Positions 16,060 to 26,480 of a DNA stretch of 40,515 nt are shown here, piece after piece. The DNA is from an uncultured bacterium (GTDB taxonomy: Bacteria; Pseudomonadota; Gammaproteobacteria; Burkholderiales; Burkholderiaceae_E). The position numbers and the translations under genes are program-made. Positions within the stretch are counted from its first letter, which is position 1; each line of letters opens with the position of its first letter. The notes under the pieces are model-generated. The model ran no database searches. It worked only from the letters and a program-made list of their open reading frames with translations, and was not told where the DNA came from. The stretch spans positions 1 through 40,515 of the forward strand of contig CAIZPE010000189.1 in NCBI GenBank assembly GCA_903934795.1, written 5' to 3'.

Positions 16060-18003
16060 ATGAATCAGTCGAGAAGCGCTGCCGCCCTCCCGTCGCAACC
16101 CGTCGGTGATCGAGCCGGTGGGCTGCGGGCGGTCGATGCCCGAACCATGACCGGCGCCCCCGAGTGGGTGCAGCATGCCGGCCTGATCGAGTGGGTGGCC
16201 CGCATTGCCGCGCTCACCCAGCCCGAGCGCATCCACTGGGCCGACGGCTCGCAGGCCGAGTACGACAGCCTGTGCGCCGAGATGGTGGCCGCCGGCACCC
16301 TGCGCCCGCTGAATCCGGCCAGGCGCCCCGGCTCCTACCTGGCCTGGTCCGACCCCACCGATGTGGCCCGGGTGGAAGACCGCACCTTCATCTGCACCGA
16401 GCAGCGCGAGGAGGCGGGCCCCACCAACAACTGGGTCGCGCCGGCCGAAATGCGCGCCACGCTCGATGGCCTGTTCGCCGGCTGCATGCGCGGCCGCACG
16501 CTCTACGTGGTGCCGTTCTCCATGGGGCCGCTGGGCAGTCCGATCGCCCATGTGGGCATCGAGCTTTCCGACAGCCCCTATGTGGTCGTGAACATGCGCA
16601 TCATGACCCGCATGGGCCGCGCGGTGTACGAGGTGCTCGGTGAAGACGGCCACTTCGTGCCCTGCGTGCACAGCGTGGGCAAGCCGCTGGCCGCCGGGCA
16701 GGCCGACGTTCCCTGGCCCTGCAATCCCACCAAGTACATCGTCCACTTCCCCGACACCCGCGAGATCTGGTCCTTCGGCTCGGGCTACGGCGGCAACGCC
16801 CTGCTCGGCAAGAAGTGCTTCGCGTTGCGCATCGCCTCCAACATGGGCCGTCAGGACGCGCTTGCCGGCGGCATCGGCTGGCTGGCCGAGCACATGCTCA
16901 TCCTGGCGGTCACCTCCCCGCAGGGCGTCACCCGCCATGTGGCGGCGGCCTTCCCCTCGGCCTGCGGCAAGACCAACTTCGCCATGCTGATCCCGCCCAG
17001 GGGCTTCGAAGGCTGGAGCGTGCGCACCATCGGCGACGACATCGCCTGGATCAAGCCCCAGCCCGATGGCAGCCTGCGTGCCATCAACCCCGAGGCCGGC
17101 TTCTTCGGCGTGGCGCCCGGCACCAGCGCCAAGACCAACCCCAACTGCCTGGCTTCGCTGTCGCGCAACACCATCTTCACCAATGTGGCCCTCACCGATG
17201 ACGGCGATGTCTGGTGGGAGGGCCTGTCCGACCCGCCCGCCCACCTCACTGACTGGCAGGGCCGCGACTGGACGCCCGAGATCGCCCAGGCCAACCCGGT
17301 CAACGGCAAGCCCCGGCCGGCGGCTCACCCCAACGCGCGGTTCACCGTGCCCGCCTCGCAGTGCCCGTCCATCGACCCCAACTGGGACAACCCGGCCGGC
17401 GTCCCGATCGACGCCTTCATCTTCGGCGGCCGGCGTTCCACCACCGTGCCGCTGGTGACCGAGGCCCGCGACTGGGAAGAGGGCGTGTACATGGCGGCCA
17501 CCATGGGCTCCGAGACCACGGCCGCGCAGGCCGGCGCCACCGGCATCGTGCGCCGCGACCCTTTCGCCATGCTGCCCTTCTGCGGCTACAACATGGCCGA
17601 GTACTTCGGCCACTGGCTCGATATCGGCCATCGTCTGAAGGCCTCGGGCGCGCGCCTGCCGCGCATCTTCTGCGTCAACTGGTTCCGCACCGACGAGAAC
17701 GGCCGTTTCGTGTGGCCGGGCTTCGGCGACAACATGCGCGTGCTGGTCTGGATGCTGCAGCGCCTGGAGGGCAAGGCCCAGGGCGTCGAGCACGCCTTTG
17801 GCACCACCCCGCGCTACGACGACCTGGTCTGGGACGGCACCGAGTTCCCGCGGGCCGCCTTCGAGCGCATCACCGCGGTTGACCCGGCCGAGTGGCAGCG
17901 CGAGCTCGCCCTGCACGACGAGCTCTTCAGCCAGCTCGCGCAGGGTCTGCCCAAGGCCCTCACCCGGGTGCGCGGCCAGCTGCAGTCCCGTCTCGGCGGC
18001 TGA
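16060..18003 (+). CDS. pckG: Phosphoenolpyruvate carboxykinase (GTP)
   Basis: This cytosolic enzyme converts oxaloacetate and GTP to phosphoenolpyruvate, CO2 and GDP, the entry step of gluconeogenesis. At 647 residues it is slightly longer than the typical 600-620 because of an N-terminal extension of about 30 residues. The nucleotide-binding P-loop [13 protein letters not shown] holds the reactive Cys302 and Lys304 characteristic of the GTP-specific class. Other landmarks are [12 protein letters not shown] (substrate loop), [25 protein letters not shown] (metal site) and [17 protein letters not shown] 16060 has a GGAG at 16050-16053. A TAAAAT at 16015-16020 could be a -10 element, but no good -35 is seen. 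It is divergent from the FNR-like gene, which might influence it. Confidence 0.96.
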   Translation: MNQSRSAAALPSQPVGDRAGGLRAVDARTMTGAPEWVQHAGLIEWVARIAALTQPERIHWADGSQAEYDSLCAEMVAAGTLRPLNPARRPGSYLAWSDPTDVARVEDRTFICTEQREEAGPTNNWVAPAEMRATLDGLFAGCMRGRTLYVVPFSMGPLGSPIAHVGIELSDSPYVVVNMRIMTRMGRAVYEVLGEDGHFVPCVHSVGKPLAAGQADVPWPCNPTKYIVHFPDTREIWSFGSGYGGNALLGKKCFALRIASNMGRQDALAGGIGWLAEHMLILAVTSPQGVTRHVAAAFPSACGKTNFAMLIPPRGFEGWSVRTIGDDIAWIKPQPDGSLRAINPEAGFFGVAPGTSAKTNPNCLASLSRNTIFTNVALTDDGDVWWEGLSDPPAHLTDWQGRDWTPEIAQANPVNGKPRPAAHPNARFTVPASQCPSIDPNWDNPAGVPIDAFIFGGRRSTTVPLVTEARDWEEGVYMAATMGSETTAAQAGATGIVRRDPFAMLPFCGYNMAEYFGHWLDIGHRLKASGARLPRIFCVNWFRTDENGRFVWPGFGDNMRVLVWMLQRLEGKAQGVEHAFGTTPRYDDLVWDGTEFPRAAFERITAVDPAEWQRELALHDELFSQLAQGLPKALTRVRGQLQSRLGG

Positions 18004-18091
18004 GCCAGGCCGTCGCGGCCGCCCCGGCTTGCGGGTAGAGTCGGGGCGTGGGCGCCGTCTTCCCGGCGCGCCCGTCTGCCGGAGAGTTCCC

Positions 18092-19516
18092 ATGAGTGCC
18101 ATTCCCACCGCGCCCGCCCGCGTGGTGGCGCCTGCCGCCGCCACCGCCTTCAGCGCCGCCGCCCGGCGCGACATGACCTATCACCTGCACCCCACCAGCA
18201 ACCTTGCGCTGGTGCAGGCCGAGGGCCCGCTGGTGATCCAGCGCGGCGAGGGCGTGTATGTGTATGACGAAGCCGGCCGCCGCTACATCGAGGGCATGGC
18301 CGGACTGTGGTGCGCGGGGCTGGGCTTCTCGGAGCGGCGCCTGGCCGACGCCGCCCATCGCCAGCTGCTCGAGCTGCCCTTCTACCATTCCTTCTCGGGC
18401 AAGGTGCCGGCCATCTCCACCCAGCTGGCCGAGACCCTGATGTCGGTGGCCCCCGAGGGGCTGAGCCGGGTGTTCTTCGCCAACTCGGGCTCCGAGGCCA
18501 ACGACTCGGCGGTGAAGCTGGTCTGGTACTACAACAACGCGCTGGGCCGGCCGGCCAAGAAGAAGATCATCGGCCGGCGCAAGGGCTATCACGGCGTCAC
18601 GGTGGCCTCGGGCAGCATGACCGGGCTGCCCTCCACCCACAACGACTTCGACCTGCCCGCGCCACGCATGCTGCACACCGCCACGCCGCACTTCTGGCGC
18701 GAGGGCCGGCCGGGCGAGACCGAGGAGGCCTTCTCGGCGCGGCTGGCCGACGAGCTCGAGGCGCTCATCCTCGCCGAGGGCCCCGATACCGTCGCCGCCT
18801 TCATCGCCGAGCCGGTGATGGGTGCGGGCGGCGTCATCGTGCCGCCGGCCGGCTACTTCGAGCGGGTGCAGGCGGTGCTGCGCCGGCACGACATCCTGTT
18901 CATCGCCGACGAAGTGATCTGCGGCTTCGGCCGCACCGGGCAGATGTTCGGCTCGCAGACCTTCGGCATCCGGCCCGACATCCTCACCTGCGCCAAGATG
19001 CTCACCAGCGGTTATCAGCCGATGTCGGCCATGATGGTCGGGCCAGGCATCTTCGAGGCCCTGGTGCGCCAGTCCGAGAAGCTCGGGGTGTTCGGCCACG
19101 GCTTCACCTACTCCGGCCATCCGGTGCCGGCGGCGGTGGCCCTCGAGACCCTGGCCATCTACCGCGAGCGCGACATCGTCGGCCATGTGCGGCAGGTGGC
19201 ACCCGTGCTGCAGGAGGGTCTGCGCGCGCTGGCCGATCACCCGCTGGTGGGCGAGGCCCGGGGCGTGGGTCTGATCGGCGCGCTGGAGCTGGTGCGCGAC
19301 AAGCGCAGCCGTGAGAACTTCGAGGCGAAGGCCGGCGTGGGCGCGAAGCTGGTGGCCAACGCGCAGAAGCGCGGCGCCATCGTGCGCACCCTGCCCGGAG
19401 ACTCCATCGCCTTCTCGCCGCCGCTGATCATCCAGCCGCACGAGATCCGCGAGCTGCTCGACGCGGTCAAGGGTGCGCTGGACGACACCTGGGCGCAGAC
19501 CCGCAGCCTGGCCTGA
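18092..19516 (+). CDS. Class III omega-aminotransferase (aspartate aminotransferase family)
   Basis: This fold-type I PLP enzyme of 474 residues is in the class III (omega) aminotransferase group. It has [16 protein letters not shown] (PLP phosphate region), [29 protein letters not shown], the metal-like [13 protein letters not shown] with the PLP-ring aspartate, and the Schiff-base lysine K302 in [11 protein letters not shown]. Members transfer the terminal amino group of beta-alanine, GABA, taurine or diamines, usually to pyruvate. The beta-alanine/GABA group is the best guess because semialdehyde dehydrogenase genes lie 5 kb downstream; that is inference. ATG 18092 has GGAGAG at 18081-18086. 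It follows pckG by 88 bp, so co-transcription is possible. Confidence 0.9.
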   Translation: MSAIPTAPARVVAPAAATAFSAAARRDMTYHLHPTSNLALVQAEGPLVIQRGEGVYVYDEAGRRYIEGMAGLWCAGLGFSERRLADAAHRQLLELPFYHSFSGKVPAISTQLAETLMSVAPEGLSRVFFANSGSEANDSAVKLVWYYNNALGRPAKKKIIGRRKGYHGVTVASGSMTGLPSTHNDFDLPAPRMLHTATPHFWREGRPGETEEAFSARLADELEALILAEGPDTVAAFIAEPVMGAGGVIVPPAGYFERVQAVLRRHDILFIADEVICGFGRTGQMFGSQTFGIRPDILTCAKMLTSGYQPMSAMMVGPGIFEALVRQSEKLGVFGHGFTYSGHPVPAAVALETLAIYRERDIVGHVRQVAPVLQEGLRALADHPLVGEARGVGLIGALELVRDKRSRENFEAKAGVGAKLVANAQKRGAIVRTLPGDSIAFSPPLIIQPHEIRELLDAVKGALDDTWAQTRSLA

Positions 19517-19520
19517 TCGG

Positions 19521-19537
19521 GGCCGGTGTCACCGGCC
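19521..19537 (+). terminator. Possible terminator hairpin after aminotransferase gene
   Basis: GGCCGG and CCGGCC arms with a five-base loop lie 5 bp after the aminotransferase stop. There is no T-run, so efficiency is uncertain. Confidence 0.3.
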
Positions 19538-19607
19538 TGATATCCGCGCCGGTCAGGCGAGGCCTGCGGCGCGTGCGATCCGGGCGGTCTGCGCGATCGG
19601 CACGGCC

Positions 19608-19632
19608 AAAAAAAGGGCGCCCGCAGGCGCCC
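19608..19632 (-). terminator. Rho-independent terminator of the cyclase gene
   Basis: On the minus strand a perfect 7-bp GC stem (GGGCGCC/GGCGCCC, tetraloop) is followed directly by seven T. It lies about 20 bp after the stop of the cyclase-family gene, the classical position and form of an intrinsic terminator. It also marks the end of the minus-strand series that begins with iclR. Confidence 0.85.
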
Positions 19633-19653
19633 TCGTGCCGTCTCAGGCCCGGA

Positions 19654-20601
19654 TCAGTAGATGAACACCGGGTTGATGATCGCCTGCACGGCGCCGGTGA
19701 TCCGCGACGGGCCCAGGGTGAACAGGCCCTCGTAGACCTTGTCCTTCACGGCCTCCTCGGCGTTCACATTCTCGAGGATGAAGGTGCCGGTCTCGGCCAG
19801 CAGGATCTGGTGGACATGGAAGATGTCGGTCGGTTTCTCGAAGGGGATCACCTCCAGGCCCCAGGTGTCGGCACCCACCATGGCCACGCCCAGCGAGGTC
19901 AGGTAGCGCGCGCCCTCCACGCCCAGACCCGGCTCCACCGAGCCGTAGCGCTTGTCGTCCTTGCCGATCAGCTTGGTCCAGCCGGTGTAGAAGATGACCA
20001 CATCGCCCTTGCCGATGGGCTTGATGCCCTGACGGGCGATGGCCGCGTCGATCTCCTTGCGGTTGAAGGCCGTGCCTTCGGGCACCGGGTCCTTGCCCAT
20101 CAGCCCGACCATGTCGAGGATGACGCCGCGGGTGGCCACGGCCGGCACGGTCTCGATGCCGAACTTCTTCAGGCCGCCGGCGGTGACGAAGTCGCCGGCC
20201 TTGGTGCAGTTGTAGTAGACATTGGCGGTGCCGATGTGGCCCAGGCCGTCGAGCTGCGAACCGATGCCCACCCAGCCCATGATGAGGTCGTCGTTGTAGT
20301 TGGTCTTGGTGGCGCCGAGCGAGACACCGTTTTCCTGGCCCGGTGACAGCACGGTGAGCGAGAAGGTGCGCGGCGGGTAGGCCGGGGTGCGGCTGTTGGT
20401 CTCGATGCCCATGCGGATGGACTTGCCGCGCTTGACCAGCTTGGTGGCCTCGAGCACGTTGGCCGGGGTGATGTTGTTGAGCGCGCCGATCTGGTCGTTG
20501 GCGCCCCACTTCGAGGGGGTGCAGTTCTGGGCCTGGGCCGGGGCGGCCAGGACGAACGCGGCGGTGGCGGCCAGGGCCGAGGCGATGCGGGTCAGGGTCA
20601 T
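19654..20601 (-). CDS. Secreted cyclase-family (kynurenine formamidase-like) hydrolase
   Basis: This 315-residue protein has a Sec signal peptide (hydrophobic core about 6-20, cleavage AQA|QN after residue 24), so the mature enzyme is periplasmic. It matches the cyclase family (PF04199), whose characterised members include metal-dependent kynurenine formamidase and isatin hydrolase. The usual HxGTHxD metal motif is replaced by a SQLDGLGHIG segment, the form seen in the longer secreted branch, where Asp and the last His are kept. A conserved DTWGLEVIPF near the C-terminus supports the family. GGAGGAAG lies 5 bp upstream of ATG 20601. It ends at a strong terminator. The substrate is unknown. 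Confidence 0.88.
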   Translation of the reverse strand: MTLTRIASALAATAAFVLAAPAQAQNCTPSKWGANDQIGALNNITPANVLEATKLVKRGKSIRMGIETNSRTPAYPPRTFSLTVLSPGQENGVSLGATKTNYNDDLIMGWVGIGSQLDGLGHIGTANVYYNCTKAGDFVTAGGLKKFGIETVPAVATRGVILDMVGLMGKDPVPEGTAFNRKEIDAAIARQGIKPIGKGDVVIFYTGWTKLIGKDDKRYGSVEPGLGVEGARYLTSLGVAMVGADTWGLEVIPFEKPTDIFHVHQILLAETGTFILENVNAEEAVKDKVYEGLFTLGPSRITGAVQAIINPVFIY

Positions 20602-20675
20602 GGGTCTTCCTCCTTGGTGGGACAGCGTGTTGCTCTTGTGGGGGTGACGCGGATGCATGCGGTTGCCCGGATGGC

Positions 20676-21293
20676 TCAGGTGCCGGGGCAGGTGAGGCGA
20701 ACCACCGGCACGGGCTGGGCGCCCCAGCCCTGGGTCTCGAGGGTCTCGAGGGCGGCGCTGCCCTGGCAGGCATGGCCCGCGGGCAACGGGGGATCGTCGG
20801 CGCTCAGCGCCACGTACCACGAGGCATCGAACAGGCGCACGGTGAGCGGGCCGCGGTGGGGCTGCTCGAGTGTCACCTCGAAGCTGAGCTGGATGCGCTG
20901 GGCCGACTGTTCGGCGCTGAGGCCCCGGCTCACCCGGAAGCCGGGGCGGGTGTCGGTGCCGGCGCCCAGGCTCAGGAAGTAACCCTGGGTCGATACCAGC
21001 TGGTCATTGAGCCGGGCGAACGCCGCAAGCTCCTCGGGGTCGGCGATGCCGTTGCGATTGGCATCGATGCCGCGCAGGGCAAGCAGCGAGGTGAGCGGGT
21101 CGAGCATCCAGCGCACGGTAAGCCCGACCACCGCCCCGTCGCGCAGCACCGGGTCGAGCTGGTAGCTGAAGCGGGCGTGCGGATGGGCCTGCGCGACCGG
21201 CACGGTGGCCAGCCCGGCGGTCAGCACGAGCAGCGCGCCGAACAGCCAGCGGCGAGTGGCCTGGAATACCCTTTTATTGCAACAGACTTGCAT
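20676..21293 (-). CDS. DUF1007 family periplasmic protein
   Basis: This 205-residue protein has a signal peptide (basic n-region, core about 17-31, cleavage AQA|HP after residue 36). The mature protein begins with HPHARF, the histidine-rich start typical of DUF1007, likely a metal site. An EF-hand-like loop follows at 77-88 (D77, N79, N81, I83, D85, E88 in DANRNGIADPEE), also a DUF1007 feature. These proteins are usually next to a nickel/cobalt-type permease and are thought to handle metal in the periplasm; no such permease is nearby, so this copy is isolated. ATG 21293 fits the signal peptide; an upstream in-frame ATG at 21368 would add 25 non-signal residues. A TGCAA-N5-TTGCA palindrome touches the start codon. 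Confidence 0.8.
   Translation of the reverse strand: MQVCCNKRVFQATRRWLFGALLVLTAGLATVPVAQAHPHARFSYQLDPVLRDGAVVGLTVRWMLDPLTSLLALRGIDANRNGIADPEELAAFARLNDQLVSTQGYFLSLGAGTDTRPGFRVSRGLSAEQSAQRIQLSFEVTLEQPHRGPLTVRLFDASWYVALSADDPPLPAGHACQGSAALETLETQGWGAQPVPVVRLTCPGT
21278..21292. promoter_or_regulatory. Palindrome TGCAA-N5-TTGCA at the DUF1007 start
   Basis: A perfect 5+5 inverted repeat with a five-base spacer overlaps the proposed start codon, in one of the few AT-rich stretches of this region. It looks like a small operator, but no regulator is identified, and a chance palindrome of this size is not excluded. Confidence 0.3.
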
Positions 21294-21424
21294 GTGATGC
21301 TGCGGGGGGCGATACTCTGAATGGGGAATGCCATCCCCGAGCGGGCAGGATGCACGGAAGACGTGCATGCCGCAAGCCGCTGGTGCGCCCGCGTTTCGCT
21401 GGATGGGTGTTCCGGCGCCCGCTC

Positions 21425-22519
21425 TCAGGCTGGCGCCAGCCGATTGGCCTGGGTGATGGCCGCCAGCAGGCTGCGGGGGTCGGCCAGACCGGCGCCATGC
21501 TCACCCGGCTGGCCGGCGATGTCGAAGGCGGTGCCATGGTCGGGGCTGGTGCGCACGAAGGGCAGGCCCACGGTGATGTTCACGCCCTCGTCCAGGCCGA
21601 GGTACTTCACCGGGATCAGGCCCTGGTCGTGGTACATGGCCACCACCGCGTCGAAGGTCTTCAGGCCGCGCGCGCGCATGAACACCGTGTCGGGCGGGAA
21701 GGGCCCCTGGGCGTCGATGCCGTCGGCGCGGGCCTGCGCGACGGCCGGCGCGATGATCTCGATCTCTTCCCGGCCGAACAGCCCGCCCTCGCCGGCGTGC
21801 GGATTCAGGCCGGCCACTGCCAGTCGGGGCGCGGCGATGCCCATGCGGCGCAGCCCGGCGTCGGTGATCCGCAGGGTCTCGAGCACCCGCGGCAGGGTCA
21901 CGGCGGCGATCGCCTGGGCGAGCGACACATGGATGCTGACCAGTACGGTGCGCAGCTCGGTGTTGGCCAGCATCATGCGCACCGGCGGGTTGCCGGCCAG
22001 GTGGGCGAGCAGCTCGGTGTGACCGGGCCAGTCGTGGCCGGCGAGCCTGAGCGCCTCCTTGGCGAGCGGCGCGGTGACCACGGCCCGCACCTCGCCGCGC
22101 AGCGCGAGCTCGGCGGCGCGGCACACGCAGCGATAGGCGGCCTCGCCGCCGGCCGCGCTCATCTGCCCCACCCGCAGGTCGGCGGGCAGCGAGATCACCG
22201 GGATCACCGGCAGGTCGTCGCCGGTGAAGCCGGGGAGGGCGCCGATGGCGGGCAGGCCCGGCACCCCGGCCATGCCGGCCATCCCGGACAGACCCGGGGC
22301 GCCGCCTGCACTGCTGGCCGGCCCCACCGCCGCGCCCGGCGTGGCCACCGGCCGGATGTGCAGGCCCAGCCGCAGCCGGTCGGATTCCCGCTGCAGCAGG
22401 GCGGGGTCGCCGATGACCACGCAGGGCGCGGGCAGGCCGCCCGCCGCCGCCTTCAGGATGATCTCCGGGCCGATGCCGGCGGGATCGCCCAGGGTGATGG
22501 CGATGGGCCGCACGCGCAT
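21425..22519 (-). CDS. pdxA: 4-hydroxythreonine-4-phosphate dehydrogenase family protein, with insertion
   Basis: PdxA oxidises 4-phosphohydroxy-L-threonine with NAD in the DXP-dependent vitamin B6 pathway. The protein is 364 residues against about 330 usually. Core motifs are present: ITLGDPAGIGPEI at the N-terminus, GHTELL with H167, and metal-ligand histidines by motif at H197 (SIHVSL), H241 (NPHAGE) and H297 (YHDQG), followed by LGLPFVRTSPDHGTAFDIAG. The extra length is a Gly/Ala/Met/Pro-rich insertion at about 61-100 (PGLSGMAGMAGVPGLP), in a region where normal PdxA has a short loop. A relative acting on phospho-threonate or erythronate (PdxA2) cannot be excluded. Its start overlaps the stop of the M20 hydrolase by 1 bp, so the two are coupled. 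Confidence 0.88.
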   Translation of the reverse strand: MRVRPIAITLGDPAGIGPEIILKAAAGGLPAPCVVIGDPALLQRESDRLRLGLHIRPVATPGAAVGPASSAGGAPGLSGMAGMAGVPGLPAIGALPGFTGDDLPVIPVISLPADLRVGQMSAAGGEAAYRCVCRAAELALRGEVRAVVTAPLAKEALRLAGHDWPGHTELLAHLAGNPPVRMMLANTELRTVLVSIHVSLAQAIAAVTLPRVLETLRITDAGLRRMGIAAPRLAVAGLNPHAGEGGLFGREEIEIIAPAVAQARADGIDAQGPFPPDTVFMRARGLKTFDAVVAMYHDQGLIPVKYLGLDEGVNITVGLPFVRTSPDHGTAFDIAGQPGEHGAGLADPRSLLAAITQANRLAPA

Positions 22520-23814
22520 CAGCGGCCCGCCGCCTCGAGCATGGCCTGCAGCAACACATCGGCGCCGGCGGCCAGGTCGGCCGGCTTGGCGTTCTCGATC
22601 TCGTTGTGGCTGATGCCGTTCTCGCAGGGCACGAAGATCATCGCGGTGGGGCAGGTGCGGGCGACATAGACCGCATCGTGGCCGGCCCCGCTGGCGATGC
22701 GGCGCACCGGGTGGCCGAGCGCGCGGGCGTGCCGCTCGATGCCGCCCACCAGCGTCGGGTCGAAGGCGCAGGGCGGGAAGTGCACCACTTCGCGCAGCGC
22801 GATGCTCACGCCGTCCTGGCGTTCCACCTGTGCGGCGGCCTCGTGCAGCCGCCGCACCATGCTGTCCAGGGTGCTGGCGCTGGCATTGCGCAGGTCAACG
22901 GTGAACTCCACCCGGCCGGGGATGACATTGCGCGAGTTGGGATGCACGAAGAGCTGGCCGACCGTGCCCCGGGCGTAGTCGGGCGAGGACTCGGCGATCT
23001 CGCGCACCGCCTGCACCATGCGGGCCGCGGCCAGCAGGGCATCTCGGCGCATGGCGAGCGGCGTGGGTCCGGCGTGGGCGTCCTGGCCGCTGACGGTGGC
23101 ATCGAACCAGCGTTGCCCGAGTGCGCCCTCCACCGCGCCGATGGTGATCTGCTCGGCCTCGAGTACCGGCCCCTGCTCGATATGCGGCTCGAAGTAGGCC
23201 GAGAAGCGCGGGGCGGTGTCCTTGCCGGCATAGCCGATGGTGGCCAGCGCCTTGCCCACGGTCACGCCCTCGCGGTCGACCTGATCGAGGCAGTGCGCCA
23301 GCGTGAACGCGCCGGCATACACGCCCGAGCCCATCATCACCGGGGTGTAGCGGGTGCCTTCCTCGTTGGTCCAGATGGCCACGCACAGCGGCCGCTCGGT
23401 GACGATGCCGGCATCGTTCAGGGCGCGCAGCACTTCCACGCCGGCGAGCACGCCGTAGTTGCCGTCGAAGCGGCCGCCGGTGGGCTGGGTGTCGACATGG
23501 CTGCCCACCGCCACCGGCCGGCGCGTGGGCTCGGCCACCGGTTGCGCGTCGGGTCCCTGGCCGGTGAGGCCGTTGCCCAGCCGCCCGGGGCGGATGCCGA
23601 AGACATTGCCGATCGCGTCGATGCGGATCTCGCAGCCGGCCTCGCGCAGCCAGCCCACCACGAGGTCGCGACCCTGGCGGTCGAGCTCGGTGAGCGCGAG
23701 CCGGCAGACCCCGCCCTTGGGCGTGGCGCCGATCCGGGCGAGGGTCATCAGGCTGTCCCAGAGGCGATCGGGGTTGATGCGCGGGGCGATGAGGGCCTGG
23801 GGCTGGGCGGACAT
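22519..23814 (-). CDS. M20-family Zn hydrolase (N-carbamoyl-amino-acid / allantoate amidohydrolase type)
   Basis: This 431-residue metallo-hydrolase is of the AllC/HyuC/beta-ureidopropionase type. Metal ligands are visible: H106 in VGSHVDTQP, D117 in RFDGNYG, and the glutamate pair E151-E152 in TNEEGTRY, plus FEPHIEQGPVLE and a C-terminal ENGISHNEIE histidine. Enzymes of this branch remove the carbamoyl group from N-carbamoyl-beta-alanine or other N-carbamoyl amino acids, or open allantoate; the family alone does not decide. A stretch of about 20 residues before GSHVDT is longer than usual. GGAG lies upstream of ATG 23814. It is 44 bp downstream of iclR and its stop overlaps pdxA, so iclR-hydrolase-pdxA is a likely transcript. 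Confidence 0.87.
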   Translation of the reverse strand: MSAQPQALIAPRINPDRLWDSLMTLARIGATPKGGVCRLALTELDRQGRDLVVGWLREAGCEIRIDAIGNVFGIRPGRLGNGLTGQGPDAQPVAEPTRRPVAVGSHVDTQPTGGRFDGNYGVLAGVEVLRALNDAGIVTERPLCVAIWTNEEGTRYTPVMMGSGVYAGAFTLAHCLDQVDREGVTVGKALATIGYAGKDTAPRFSAYFEPHIEQGPVLEAEQITIGAVEGALGQRWFDATVSGQDAHAGPTPLAMRRDALLAAARMVQAVREIAESSPDYARGTVGQLFVHPNSRNVIPGRVEFTVDLRNASASTLDSMVRRLHEAAAQVERQDGVSIALREVVHFPPCAFDPTLVGGIERHARALGHPVRRIASGAGHDAVYVARTCPTAMIFVPCENGISHNEIENAKPADLAAGADVLLQAMLEAAGR

Positions 23815-23858
23815 GACGGACTCCGGGAGTGGGGGCGGTGTGAGGTGGGTTGAGCGGT

Positions 23859-24770
23859 TCAGCTGGCCCGGGGCGGGGCGGCGCCGAGCGCGGCGGACAG
23901 GTCTCGGGCAAGTCCGCCGATGGCCGCAACCAGGGCCTGGCGGCGTTCGGCGCTCAGGCCGGCCTTGATCACGCTGACCGCCACCGCTGCCTGCGCAGCG
24001 GGTTCGCGCGGGCCGAAGACCGGGGCGCCAAAGCACTGCATGCCCTCGGCGGTTTCCTCGTCGTCCATCGCCCAGCCCTGCAGGCGGGCCTGCGCGAGCT
24101 GGCGCTGCAAGGCTGTGAGCGTGCGCACACTGTGCCGGGTAAGACGCGGCAGCGGGGTGTCGGCGAGCAGCAGGCCGGCCTGATCGGGCGGCAGCGAGGC
24201 CAGCATGGCCTTGCCCGACGAGGTGCAGGCCGCCGGAAATCGTCCGCCCACCCGGAAATTGACCGCGAGCGGCCGGGTGCCCGGCCGGCAGGCGAGGTAG
24301 CGCACTTCTGCGCCTTCGAGCACGGCCAGCATCACGGTTTCGGCGCTCAGGGCGGCGCGGCTGCCGGCAAGCTGGTGGAACGCGCGCAGGATGTCCGACT
24401 GCGCCTCATAGGCGCCGGCCCATTGCAGGGGCCGCGTGCCGAGGCTGAACTCGCCGTCGGGGCTGCGCCGGGCGAGGCCGTGCGCCACCAGGGTGGCGAG
24501 CAGGCCGTGCACGCTGCTCTTGGGCAGAGCCAGCCGGCGGGCGAGTTCGGCCAGACCGAGCGGCTCGCGGGCCGTGGCAAGTTCATCGATCAGTCGCACC
24601 GCACGGTCCACCGCGGGCACGCGCGGGCCGTCGGGCGCGGGCGGAGTCCTCGTCGTGTCGGGCGCGGGCGCGCTTCTCGGCGCGTCGGACGCGGCAGCCT
24701 TCGCTGGGGCACGGCTCGCGCGGGTGCGAACCGGGGAGGGCGTGCGTGCGGTGCTGCGGGGCGAGGTCAT
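23859..24770 (-). CDS. IclR-family transcriptional regulator
   Basis: This 303-residue regulator has a winged helix (about 52-105; LGLAELARRLALPKSSVHGLLATL is the helix-turn-helix region, read in two pieces) and an IclR effector-binding domain after residue 110, ending in VAAIGGLARDLSAALG. The first 50 residues are a disordered Ala/Pro/Arg-rich tail not needed by the family, but the next in-frame start would remove part of the helix-turn-helix, so ATG 24770 is kept. It diverges from the dehydrogenase operon at 24891 across a 120-bp gap with a strong promoter and a dyad, the classical arrangement for an IclR repressor controlling a neighbouring catabolic operon and itself. The effector is unknown. 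Confidence 0.9.
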   Translation of the reverse strand: MTSPRSTARTPSPVRTRASRAPAKAAASDAPRSAPAPDTTRTPPAPDGPRVPAVDRAVRLIDELATAREPLGLAELARRLALPKSSVHGLLATLVAHGLARRSPDGEFSLGTRPLQWAGAYEAQSDILRAFHQLAGSRAALSAETVMLAVLEGAEVRYLACRPGTRPLAVNFRVGGRFPAACTSSGKAMLASLPPDQAGLLLADTPLPRLTRHSVRTLTALQRQLAQARLQGWAMDDEETAEGMQCFGAPVFGPREPAAQAAVAVSVIKAGLSAERRQALVAAIGGLARDLSAALGAAPPRAS

Positions 24771-24782
24771 GGCGAGGCCGGA

Positions 24783-24812
24783 TTGACAGCGGGGAAGGCC
24801 GGATTCGATAAT
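24783..24812 (+). promoter_or_regulatory. Sigma70-type promoter for the dehydrogenase operon
   Basis: A perfect -35 TTGACA (24783-24788) and a -10 GATAAT (24807-24812, five of six consensus bases) are separated by 18 bp. It is the best promoter match I found in the window. The start of transcription should be near 24819, about 70 bp before the mmsA-like start codon. Confidence 0.75.
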
Positions 24813-24829
24813 TCTTCCATAGAATGAAT
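24811..24829. promoter_or_regulatory. Dyad operator candidate for the IclR regulator
   Basis: ATTCTTCCATAGAATGAAT is an imperfect palindrome: the outer ATTC/GAAT arms match exactly and two further pairs match inside. It overlaps the end of the -10 and the expected transcription start, where a bound repressor would block initiation. TTCCA-type halves are common in IclR-family sites. Assignment to the adjacent regulator is inference. Confidence 0.5.
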
Positions 24830-24890
24830 GCGCGTTCAACAGGCTGAACAGCCGCAGGCCCTTCGCCGGCCTGATCTTCAGGAGAATGTC

Positions 24891-26411
<1,521 letters not shown>

Positions 26412-26480
26412 GCCAGCGATGACGCCGTGCGGCCTGCCGGCGCGGGCCGTGCCTACCGTGTTGCCCAAGGGGATCCTTTC

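Noticed and set aside
18052-18069. GCGCCG/CGGCGC hairpin between pckG and the aminotransferase gene
   Set aside because: Short GC hairpins are common here and no T-run follows, so neither a terminator nor a riboswitch is supported.
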